NCBI GenBank assembly: GCA_031260865.1
Contig: JAISKQ010000299.1
Location: 1-5,164 of the forward strand
Direction: 5' to 3'
Source: Prevotella sp.
GTDB lineage: Bacteria > Bacteroidota > Bacteroidia > Bacteroidales > Dysgonomonadaceae
Length of the DNA stretch: 5,164 nucleotides
The notes beneath the pieces were generated by a model, which was not told where the DNA came from, did no database searches, and worked only from the letters and a program-made list of their open reading frames with translations. Positions within the stretch are counted from its first letter, which is position 1, and every line of letters begins with the position of its first letter. Shown piece by piece: positions 1 to 5,164 of this stretch. Position numbers and translations under genes: made by a program.

Positions 1-75
1 TGAAAAAATACGTTTGACTTTTTCCATATCCGACGCCTGTTCCGGCGTAACGCGTAAATCTATATCTTTTTGCAT
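1..75 (-). CDS. N-terminus of a probable FAD-dependent oxidoreductase (partial, runs off left edge)
   Basis: An open frame on the minus strand starts with ATG at 73-75 and stays open for 25 codons to the window edge. The peptide begins MQKDIDLRVTPEQA and continues with a charged, helical-looking stretch rich in Lys, Asp and Glu. Bacteroidota proteins of the COG2509-like FAD-dependent dehydrogenase family often start with a short strand followed by a 'L-R-V/L-x-P-x-x-A' pattern of this kind, ahead of the dinucleotide-binding fold. That family assignment is from memory of the family and is tentative, because no FAD-binding glycine motif lies within the window. The codon usage looks real and a weak -7 box lies just upstream. 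It is on the same strand as the MFS gene but 167 nt downstream, so it may or may not share its transcript. That a real gene starts here is likely; the function is uncertain. Confidence 0.5.
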   Translation of the reverse strand, partial: MQKDIDLRVTPEQASDMEKVKRIFS

Positions 76-95
76 GAATGAAAAATATTGAAATG

Positions 96-103
96 TAAAG
101 ATA
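96..103 (-). promoter_or_regulatory. Possible -7 box for the left-edge gene
   Basis: Read on the minus strand this is TATCTTTA, matching five of the six fixed positions of the Bacteroidota -7 consensus TAnnTTTG. It would place the transcript start about 15 nt before the ATG at 75. The -33 element is poor: TTTC at 127-130 with a 23-nt spacer is the best I can find. The call is weak because the region is very AT-rich. Confidence 0.3.
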
Positions 104-242
104 AGCTATTTATAAAGAATGTACATGAAATAAGAAGATATAAGAAAAATAAGGTCGAAAATAACTTTTCCATAATCAGATAAGGTTACTGTATATAATT
201 ACAAATGATATATATACGAAAACGTTACGTCATGGGATTATT

Positions 243-1658
243 TTAGCGCACGTTTCTGTCCCGCTTCTTTACCCTGACGGCATCGCCCGCGTCCGCCGTA
301 AGTTTGGTGAAACCGTAGAGCGAAACGATTCCAAGTATGGCGATAAAAATGAATGCCAGCCGGAAATCAGCGACCGTATAATGTTCGGAACCGCCGTTGA
401 TCATATTCGAAAAGCGGATCGAAACGGCTCCCACCGCGATTCCCAGACCTGTTGTCATCTGCTGTACCGTGCTATAAAGCGTATTCGCCGCGGTCATCCG
501 TTCTTGTGGAATTTCGGCGAACGCGAGTGTGGTAATAGCGCTGAACTGCATAGACCGGAACATTCCGGATAAGAACATGACCACGACTATCAGGATGACA
601 GGCGTGGTGGGTAATAGCAAAGCGGTGAAAAACGTGAATATCGCCACCAGAAAACCGTTAACGACCAATACCGTACGGAAATTGTAGCGTCGCATTACCC
701 AGATAGTCGCCGGTTTCATGGTCAGATTGCCCGCCATGGTAGCAAGGAAAAGCATTCCCGACTGAAAAGGATTTAACCCGAAACCTTCCTGAAACATTAA
801 AGGAACCATATAAGGGGAAACTCCTATCACGATTCGGGATAAAGATCCGGTGAATATGGTTATTTTATACGTTGGTATTTTTATGATAGAATAATCTATC
901 AACGGATTGGATATATGACGCGAATAACGGATGTTAAATAATAAGAGACAGACGCTTACCGTGATAACTATTCCGGATACATAATACGGCACTTCCGACC
1001 GGCTAAATAATTCCACCCCATACATAAATCCGGCTAAAGCGACGCCGCTAAGCACGAATCCCACGGCGTCGAAGCGGCGTTTCGGCAATCCGTCATTTTG
1101 TTCTTTGGGGATAAAGTGCCAGGCTAAAGCCGCGCAAATGACGCTGATTGGAATATTCAGGTAAAATATCCAATGCCATGTCCAATAGGTGGAAAGGTAT
1201 CCTCCAACTACAGGCCCGATTATCGGGGCTACCAGCGCCGGCCATGTGATATAAGCCATTGCCGCCACTAAATTTTCTTTAGGCGTGGCTTTGAGTGCCG
1301 CCAAACGTCCTACCGGGGTCATCATCGCCCCTGCCATTCCCTGAAAGATACGGAAAACGACAAATTGGGTAAGTGATTGAGACGTGCCGCAGAGGGCGGA
1401 TGCCAATGAAAATAATATTACCGCTGTACAAAAAACCTTGCGTGTCCCATAACGGTCGGCGATCCATCCGCTGACCGGAATAAAGATAGCCAAAGCGATA
1501 AGATAAGATGTCACCCCCGCGCTTAGATGAATGACGTCGGTGCCAAACGAACGCGCCATAGACGGAATGGCTGTGTTTACGGCTGTTGTGTCCAATCCCT
1601 GCATAAAAAAAGCGATTGCCACAACTAATGATACGGTGTATGATTTATCTAATTTCAT
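243..1658 (-). CDS. MFS multidrug exporter, DHA2 family (14 helices, MdtD/HsrA-like)
   Basis: This is an inner-membrane proton-coupled drug/H+ antiporter of the major facilitator superfamily, 471 residues, the usual length for MdtD/HsrA-type DHA2 proteins. About 14 hydrophobic segments can be counted (roughly residues 7-27, 46-66, 74-92, 98-119, 134-155, 163-182, 196-218, 226-246, 267-291, 297-317, 328-349, 353-375, 390-415 and 432-452). Family motifs are present: D1 as QGLDTTAVNTAIPSMA at 20-35, motif A as GWIADRYGTRKVF at 64-76, motif B around R103-QGMAGAMMTPVGR, motif C as APIIGPVVGGYL at 144-155, and WHWIFYLNIP at 161-170. Asp24 in helix 1 and the basic tail (KKRDR) are typical. The start at 1658 puts the first helix right after a short MKLDK. 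It lies 24 nt downstream of the CDF gene, with no promoter between them, so it is probably the second gene of that operon. The substrate cannot be deduced; 'multidrug' is a family label. Confidence 0.93.
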   Translation of the reverse strand: MKLDKSYTVSLVVAIAFFMQGLDTTAVNTAIPSMARSFGTDVIHLSAGVTSYLIALAIFIPVSGWIADRYGTRKVFCTAVILFSLASALCGTSQSLTQFVVFRIFQGMAGAMMTPVGRLAALKATPKENLVAAMAYITWPALVAPIIGPVVGGYLSTYWTWHWIFYLNIPISVICAALAWHFIPKEQNDGLPKRRFDAVGFVLSGVALAGFMYGVELFSRSEVPYYVSGIVITVSVCLLLFNIRYSRHISNPLIDYSIIKIPTYKITIFTGSLSRIVIGVSPYMVPLMFQEGFGLNPFQSGMLFLATMAGNLTMKPATIWVMRRYNFRTVLVVNGFLVAIFTFFTALLLPTTPVILIVVVMFLSGMFRSMQFSAITTLAFAEIPQERMTAANTLYSTVQQMTTGLGIAVGAVSIRFSNMINGGSEHYTVADFRLAFIFIAILGIVSLYGFTKLTADAGDAVRVKKRDRNVR

Positions 1659-1682
1659 TCAATAGGCGCGTGCGCATTGTTT

Positions 1683-2660
1683 TTAACTTTCTTCCTGAAC
1701 AATCAATTCTTCCGTTGTGAATGGGGTAATACCTTTGAACGCGTCTTTCCTATATTGACAATCTTTCAGTTGGCATACCGAGCAGTATTTTTCCATGCAA
1801 GAGTCCGAATGAATGGAAATCAACGCGTCTTTCGGAAATAAGTTGACAAGGCATATTCTAAATTCTTCACAAGAGGAATGACCTTCCGTTATATTATAAT
1901 ACCAAGGTAATGTAAGGTCGCAATCGACAAAGTAATCGCTTCCGTATTTCAATACTTTCAGGTTATGGATGTCTATCCAGTCTGCCTTCCGGTTTTCGTT
2001 AACGCTTCGGGTTATTTTATCCAAGGCTTCTTTATCCGCTGTGTCAATCAGGTTATTTATAGTCTTACGCAAAATACTTATTCCGGTAAAGGCGATTATA
2101 CCTCCAAAGATAATAGCTAAGGCACTGTCAATCCACGACAGTCCTGTAAAATAAAGGATAAGTAATCCTGTCACCAGCCCAATTGTGGAATACGTATCGG
2201 AACATAGGTGCTTACCTCCGGATATGAGGGCTATGGAATCATATTTCCGTCCCTGGCGAATACTGTACTTTCCTAAAATATAATTGACAAGTCCCGCCAC
2301 AGCGACAACAATGATGCCGACGTCCAGCTTTTCGATGGACGACGGGATAAATAACCGTTGTATTCCTTCGTATATAATGATGAAGCCCGCGACAAAGATA
2401 AGGATGCCTTCGACGGAAGCAGAGATAAGTTCTATCTTGCCATGCCCGAACGGATGATCTTCGTCTTTGGGTTTAGCCGCCAGACGAATGGCATAGAGAC
2501 TGATTAGCCCGGCTATGACATTGACGATGCTTTCCATCGCGTCCGTTAAAACTCCGACAGAGTTTGTAAGAAAGTATGCAAGGAACTTCCCTGTCATTAA
2601 TATAATGCCGCAGGCTACGATTATGGTTTGTACGCGTTGCTTAACCTTATCCGGATTCAT
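1683..2660 (-). CDS. Cation diffusion facilitator (CDF) divalent-metal transporter with Cys-rich C-terminal tail
   Basis: This inner-membrane CDF transporter probably exports Zn2+, Fe2+ or similar ions in exchange for protons. With the start at 2660 it has 325 residues; the longer frame from 2744 (353 residues) would translate the likely promoter. Six helices fall at about 11-33, 38-60, 81-103, 112-132, 150-172 and 176-197. The loop after helix 2 carries DEDHPFGHGKIE (67-78), a CDF signature. Helix 5 has the canonical HxxxD metal pair (His151, Asp155), whereas helix 2 reads TDAMESIVN, giving Glu43 and Asn47 where classic zinc pumps have H/DxxxD. The cytoplasmic domain (about 210-286) keeps His232, His261, His284 and Asp286, matching regulatory zinc-site positions of E. 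coli YiiP. The tail adds Cys288, 293, 296 and 301, a likely soft-metal site that I recall in related Bacteroidota proteins. The MFS exporter follows 24 nt downstream. The CDF call is firm; metal specificity is not decided. Confidence 0.92.
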   Translation of the reverse strand: MNPDKVKQRVQTIIVACGIILMTGKFLAYFLTNSVGVLTDAMESIVNVIAGLISLYAIRLAAKPKDEDHPFGHGKIELISASVEGILIFVAGFIIIYEGIQRLFIPSSIEKLDVGIIVVAVAGLVNYILGKYSIRQGRKYDSIALISGGKHLCSDTYSTIGLVTGLLILYFTGLSWIDSALAIIFGGIIAFTGISILRKTINNLIDTADKEALDKITRSVNENRKADWIDIHNLKVLKYGSDYFVDCDLTLPWYYNITEGHSSCEEFRICLVNLFPKDALISIHSDSCMEKYCSVCQLKDCQYRKDAFKGITPFTTEELIVQEES

Positions 2661-2699
2661 TTTTATTGTTGTATATAGAAAATCATTTAATTTCGTGTT

Positions 2700-2734
2700 C
2701 AAATATATAGCCTTTTTCTCGAAATTGAGGTAAA
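2700..2734 (-). promoter_or_regulatory. Promoter of the CDF-MFS operon
   Basis: On the minus strand 2707-2700 reads TATATTTG, a perfect TAnnTTTG -7 box. The -33 element is poor: TTTA at 2731-2734 with a 23-nt spacer is the best. Transcription would begin at about 2694, leaving a leader of roughly 33 nt before the ATG at 2660. The box lies inside the first 28 codons of the longer open frame, which argues against the upstream ATG at 2744. Confidence 0.6.
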
Positions 2735-2785
2735 TTCTATCCAAGACTTTATAAAGAATACTATTCGGGATTCAGGAAAAGTGCG

Positions 2786-2814
2786 TGTGATGTGAATGAA
2801 AAGCTATATCTTTG
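2786..2814 (+). promoter_or_regulatory. Promoter of dgt
   Basis: TATCTTTG at 2807-2814 is a perfect match to the Bacteroidota -7 box TAnnTTTG. A one-mismatch -33 element, TGTG at 2786-2789, lies 17 nt upstream. Transcription would start near 2820, giving a leader of only about 19 nt before the ATG at 2839. The promoter is divergent from that of the CDF gene, with about 100 bp between the two -7 boxes. Confidence 0.6.
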
Positions 2815-2838
2815 ATGCTATAAATAATTGATATAAGT

Positions 2839-4167
2839 ATGAATTGGCAGCAACTTCTCTCGGCAAAACGTTTCGGCATGGAAGAATATCACGATGGCAA
2901 GCATCATGACCGTACTGATTTTCAGCGCGACTATGACCGGCTGATATTTTCATCCCCATTTCGCCGTCTTCAGAATAAGACGCAGGTATTTCCTCTTCCT
3001 GTTAGTATATTTGTGCATAACAGGCTTACACATAGTATAGAAGTGTCTTGTGTCGGACGTTCTTTAGGAACGGTAATAGGGCGCGAATTGAGGAAGAAAT
3101 ATCCTGATTCGTCCGCGGATTTTGAGGAAATCACATCCATTGTCGCTGCCGGTTGTTTAGCTCATGATATGGGTAATCCCCCTTTCGGGCATTCGGGCGA
3201 AACCGCTATATCCAGCTATTTTTCCGAAGGAAAAGGTCGTTCTTTAGAAAAGAAGATCAGGGAAGAAGGAAAACGCTGGGAAGACTTTACTAACTTTGAA
3301 GGAAACGCCAATTCGATCCGTTTATTGATCCACCGGTTTAATGGACGTCGTCCGGGCGGGTTTGTCATGACTTATTCCATGCTGGCTTCGATTGTCAAAT
3401 ATCCATACTCCTCGATAGCGCCAAGTGGGAAAAGCAAGTTCGGCTTCTTTCAATCGGAGGAAAATGATTTTAAGAAGATCGCGGATGAACTGGGAATGCA
3501 CTGTACGCAAGCATCGCCATTGAAGTATGTGAGACACCCTTTGGTCTATCTTGTGGAAGCGGCGGATGATATTTGCTATCAGGTGATGGATATAGAAGAC
3601 GCCCACAAGCTGGGATTGCTTACGACAGACCAGACTAAAGAGCTTTTCCTCAATTTCTTTCCGAACGAAAGACAACTGAAAATGCAAAGGACAATGCAAG
3701 TAGTGAGCGATGTTAATGAACAGATCGCCTACCTGCGCTCAAGTGTCATCGGGCTTCTTGTTGATGAGTGCGCCCGCGTGTTTATAGAGAATGAACAAAC
3801 TATTCTGGAGGGGAAATTTGAGGGTTCTTTAATCAAGCATATTTCACCGTTGCCCGACGAAGCTTATCGCATAGCAACCGCTATTAGTTATAAGAAAATA
3901 TATAAGACCAAAGATGTGGTTGATATAGAATTGGCGGGGCATCGCATTATCGGCTTCCTTTTGGATACGTTTATAACGGCGATAGAAAATCCGGCGGCGA
4001 AATATTCCCAATTGATACTTAGTCGTATTCCCGAGCAGTATGAAATTGACGCGCCGACACTGTATCAGCGTATCTTATCGATACTTGATTTTGTATCGGG
4101 TATGACAGATGTATACGCGTTGGATTTGTACCGGAAAATCACAGGAATGAGTTTGCCTACTATCTGA
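2839..4167 (+). CDS. dgt: dGTP triphosphohydrolase (dGTPase, HD superfamily)
   Basis: This cytoplasmic enzyme hydrolyses dGTP, and in some family members other dNTPs, to the deoxynucleoside and inorganic triphosphate, helping to set dNTP pools. It has 442 residues, shorter than the 505 of E. coli Dgt but ordinary for the wider family. The HD metal site is complete: His65 in NRLTHSIEV, His109-Asp110 in CLAHDMGNPPFGHSGE (107-121), and an Asp in EAADDICY (240-247). Other family blocks are RTDFQRDYDRLIFSSPFRRL (25-44), NFEGNANSIRLL (152-163) and GKSKFGFFQSE (197-207). The start MNWQQLLSAKRFG is a plausible Bacteroidota Dgt N-terminus and follows the -7 box by 24 nt. The gene stands alone on the plus strand, divergent from the CDF gene and convergent with the secreted-protein gene, so it is probably monocistronic. 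No truncation or missing catalytic residue is seen. It looks like a housekeeping gene. The exact dNTP preference cannot be read from sequence. Confidence 0.95.
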   Translation: MNWQQLLSAKRFGMEEYHDGKHHDRTDFQRDYDRLIFSSPFRRLQNKTQVFPLPVSIFVHNRLTHSIEVSCVGRSLGTVIGRELRKKYPDSSADFEEITSIVAAGCLAHDMGNPPFGHSGETAISSYFSEGKGRSLEKKIREEGKRWEDFTNFEGNANSIRLLIHRFNGRRPGGFVMTYSMLASIVKYPYSSIAPSGKSKFGFFQSEENDFKKIADELGMHCTQASPLKYVRHPLVYLVEAADDICYQVMDIEDAHKLGLLTTDQTKELFLNFFPNERQLKMQRTMQVVSDVNEQIAYLRSSVIGLLVDECARVFIENEQTILEGKFEGSLIKHISPLPDEAYRIATAISYKKIYKTKDVVDIELAGHRIIGFLLDTFITAIENPAAKYSQLILSRIPEQYEIDAPTLYQRILSILDFVSGMTDVYALDLYRKITGMSLPTI

Positions 4168-4230
4168 CGAGGATTCCCTTCTGCTTTTAAAATGTTCATT
4201 TGCCTCCAACGTCCGGTTCACATAAAATTC

Positions 4231-4268
4231 AAGAACAGGATGCAGAAATATATTCTCATCCCGTTCTT
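4231..4268. terminator. Hairpin between convergent genes, probable bidirectional terminator
   Basis: AAGAACAGGATG (4231-4242) pairs with CATCCCGTTCTT (4257-4268), giving 11 of 12 pairs with one A-C mismatch. Inside it AGAA (4244-4247) pairs with TTCT (4252-4255... approximately) around an AT loop. It lies 63 nt after the dgt stop and 32 nt after the stop of the opposing gene, where a shared terminator is expected. Neither side has a long run of T; the minus-strand side is followed by GAATTTTATG. Folding is convincing, while termination is inferred from position. Confidence 0.55.
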
Positions 4269-4300
4269 ATATCTTGCAATCAATAGATTAGCCGCTTTAA

Positions 4301-4873
4301 TCAATCAACGCCAAAGCATGAGATAATCGTTGCCTTTTCATCCAATGCATTAGGATTCAGTACTATCGCGCCATATTCGCCCTGTTCTACTCGCGAAATA
4401 GTTATCAGGTACGAGCTTTCTCCATATTTTTTAGCGACAAAAGGTAATAACTCCAGGTTATTGCTGGAAGATCCGCCAAAAGTGGAAACAGAAGCGACTT
4501 CAGCCCGGCGTTCATTCTTTTTCGATTCCATACGGAACAATTTTATAATAGATAACGGATCGGTTTTATTATCTACTGCTTTGATAATAAATTGCAAATC
4601 TCCTCCTTGATGTATTCTTACTGACGAGCAGCAACCTTTGATTGTCATGCGGGTTTTGGCGCTGCCTATACCCACGATATACGCGCTTGCTCCCAGTTTG
4701 GATTTTAGCTGTACGGGAGATTTTTCCAATAGCTGACCTGTTCCTGTCGCAGGATTAACATATAATACTTCCCCCATAAAATCAGGTTCGCTGATGTTAA
4801 TGTCTTGAGAATATAGGTTTCCGATAGAAAAATAAAAAAAGATGATAACTGAAATAAAAATGTTTTTCTTCAT
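4301..4873 (-). CDS. Small exported protein of unknown function
   Basis: I do not recognise a named family. The 190-residue product starts with MKKNIFISVIIFFYFSIG, a Sec signal peptide with a Lys-Lys n-region and a hydrophobic core, probably cut after YSQ at residue 23. There is no lipobox cysteine at the cleavage site, so it should be periplasmic or otherwise exported rather than a lipoprotein. The mature part (about 167 residues) has alternating hydrophobic strands and looks beta-rich. Recognisable blocks are GEVLYVNPATGTG (34-46), AYIVGIGSAKTRMTIKG (64-80), a serine-rich STFGGSSSNN (130-139), YLITISRVEQGEYGAIVL (155-172) and the end CFGVD. Cysteines are at 81, 82 and 186, so a disulphide between one of the pair and Cys186 is possible. 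Similar small proteins ending in FGxD occur, as I recall, as hypotheticals in Bacteroidota. Promoter and hairpin support a single-gene transcript. That it is a real gene is very likely; the role is unknown. Confidence 0.85.
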   Translation of the reverse strand: MKKNIFISVIIFFYFSIGNLYSQDINISEPDFMGEVLYVNPATGTGQLLEKSPVQLKSKLGASAYIVGIGSAKTRMTIKGCCSSVRIHQGGDLQFIIKAVDNKTDPLSIIKLFRMESKKNERRAEVASVSTFGGSSSNNLELLPFVAKKYGESSYLITISRVEQGEYGAIVLNPNALDEKATIISCFGVD

Positions 4874-4894
4874 GGCTTCAATGTTAGTTTGTTG

Positions 4895-4930
4895 TTAATT
4901 AACGCTTTAATTAATATATTTATTAATTAA
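4895..4930. repeat. Three TTAATTAA octamers in the leader
   Basis: The palindromic octamer TTAATTAA occurs at 4895-4902, 4907-4914 and 4923-4930, so starts are 12 and 16 bp apart. The first is part of a 10-bp palindrome GTTAATTAAC (4894-4903). The other two form the ends of a hairpin. They could be protein-binding sites or just AT-rich drift. Confidence 0.5.
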
Positions 4931-4931
4931 A
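4906..4931 (-). promoter_or_regulatory. AU-only hairpin in the 5' leader of the secreted-protein gene
   Basis: TTTAATTAATA (4906-4916) and TATTAATTAAA (4921-4931) form a perfect 11-bp stem with a 4-nt loop. The stem is entirely A-U, so it is only moderately stable. In the mRNA it would end about 32 nt before the AUG. The structure is directly visible; a regulatory function is inferred. Confidence 0.4.
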
Positions 4932-4965
4932 TGTTGTTTTGTAATTAAAAGCTATTATTTAACAA

Positions 4966-4995
4966 CAAATATATAAATAAATATGGAACGGCAAA
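4966..4995 (-). promoter_or_regulatory. Strong Bacteroidota-type promoter of the secreted-protein gene
   Basis: On the minus strand a perfect -33 element TTTG (4995-4992) is followed by an 18-nt spacer and a perfect -7 box TATATTTG (4973-4966). This is the best promoter in the window. Transcription should begin near 4960, leaving a leader of about 86 nt before the ATG at 4873. Confidence 0.75.
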
Positions 4996-5020
4996 TAATT
5001 TTCACGAAAATAATCATTTG

Positions 5021-5045
5021 TCTTTCTTTCCGCGGGAAAAGAAGA
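5021..5045. other. GC-centred imperfect dyad in AT-rich DNA
   Basis: TCTTTCTTTCC (5021-5031) and GGAAAAGAAGA (5035-5045) are reverse complements at 9 of 11 positions around a GCG centre, so TTTCCGCGGGAAA sits at the core. It lies 26 bp upstream of the -33 element of the secreted-protein promoter, in DNA otherwise almost free of G and C. An operator is possible; no protein can be named. I see no gene in 4996-5164. Confidence 0.35.
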
Positions 5046-5099
5046 ATATGGATTCACATCTTTTGTTAAATATAAGAAATATATAACAGCATTAAATTT

Positions 5100-5128
5100 A
5101 TGTATTTATAAAAAAAGTATTTCCTTTG
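5100..5128 (+). promoter_or_regulatory. Possible weak promoter reading off the right edge
   Basis: TTCCTTTG at 5121-5128 matches five of six fixed positions of TAnnTTTG on the plus strand. The -33 region (around TTTATG, 5097-5102) is a poor match with a spacing of about 18 nt. If real, it would drive a divergent gene starting beyond the window. Confidence 0.25.
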
Positions 5129-5164
5129 CGTAAAATAAAAAAACGCATTTTTATTTATTATAAT

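Larger units (their letters stand above)
4888..4969. repeat. 11-bp inverted repeat spanning the leader and the -7 box
   Basis: TTTGTTGTTAA at 4888-4898 and its exact reverse complement TTAACAACAAA at 4959-4969 are 60 nt apart. The right arm overlaps the -7 box of the secreted-protein gene by four bases and spans the expected transcript start. The left arm lies 15 nt upstream of the start codon. Most of the outer arm would not be transcribed, so a role would be at the DNA level. The arms are exact, but the sequence is of low complexity. Confidence 0.5.

Noticed and set aside
191..217. GTATATA / TATATAC inverted repeat downstream of the MFS stop, as a terminator
   Set aside because: The stem is only 7 A/T-rich bp with a 13-nt loop and no T tract follows on the minus strand; such repeats are expected in this composition. 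I see no convincing terminator in 76-242.
246..1675. GCGCACG at 246-252 and CGTGCGC at 1669-1675, bracketing the MFS gene like terminal repeats
   Set aside because: Only 7 bp; one copy is coding sequence for the C-terminus, and there is no target duplication or transposase.
1279..2733. Other short open frames overlapping the two transporter genes (also 381-572)
   Set aside because: All sit in alternative frames of well-supported genes and show no domains or start signals.
3322..3699. 125-codon minus-strand open frame inside dgt
   Set aside because: It lies wholly within dgt on the opposite strand, has no promoter or recognisable protein feature, and is explained by the coding bias of dgt.
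2839..4167. dGTPase as an anti-phage defence gene
   Set aside because: Some dGTPases deplete nucleotides during phage infection, but this one has a standard Dgt layout, no fused domain, and no defence or mobile genes around it. A housekeeping role is simpler.
5124..5156. TGCGT / ACGCA with following T-rich stretch near the right edge, as an intrinsic terminator
   Set aside because: The stem is only 5 bp with an 11-nt A-rich loop, and no upstream plus-strand gene would need it.
1..5164. tRNA, rRNA, CRISPR array, insertion sequence or riboswitch
   Set aside because: No cloverleaf, regular spaced repeats, transposase or known aptamer core was seen on either strand.

Overview
The window looks like an ordinary chromosomal stretch from a member of the Bacteroidota, probably the Bacteroidales. 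Intergenic DNA is very AT-rich. Promoters fit the Bacteroidota pattern (TTTG near -33, TAnnTTTG near -7) rather than the E. coli pattern. Start codons have A-rich leaders with no strong Shine-Dalgarno sequence, and the protein variants are Bacteroidota-like. The genus cannot be fixed from this sequence.

Layout, left to right. (1) Positions 1-75, minus strand: the first 25 codons of a gene that runs off the left edge. Its N-terminus resembles the start of Bacteroidota FAD-dependent oxidoreductases. (2) 76-242: AT-rich spacer. (3) 243-1658, minus: a 14-helix MFS drug exporter of the DHA2 (MdtD/HsrA-like) type. (4) 1683 to about 2660, minus: a cation diffusion facilitator (CDF) metal transporter with a Cys-rich tail, 24 nt upstream of the MFS gene and probably co-transcribed with it. 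The longest open frame starts at 2744, but a -7 box lies inside that extension, so 2660 is the better start. (5) 2661-2838: divergent promoter region. (6) 2839-4167, plus: dgt, a dGTP triphosphohydrolase with an intact HD site. (7) 4168-4300: convergent spacer with a strong hairpin, probably a two-way terminator. (8) 4301-4873, minus: a small exported protein of unknown function. Its promoter is the best in the window and its roughly 86-nt leader is unusual. (9) About 4996-5164: no gene; a GC-centred dyad and a weak possible rightward promoter.

Functionally, the two minus-strand transporters form an efflux-type pair for metal ions and small molecules. dgt works in nucleotide-pool control, and the secreted protein is unexplained. 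I saw no mobile element, CRISPR array, tRNA, rRNA or clear novel system. The most unusual parts are the repeat-rich leader of the secreted protein and the CDF transporter, which has a non-standard transmembrane metal site and a four-cysteine tail.
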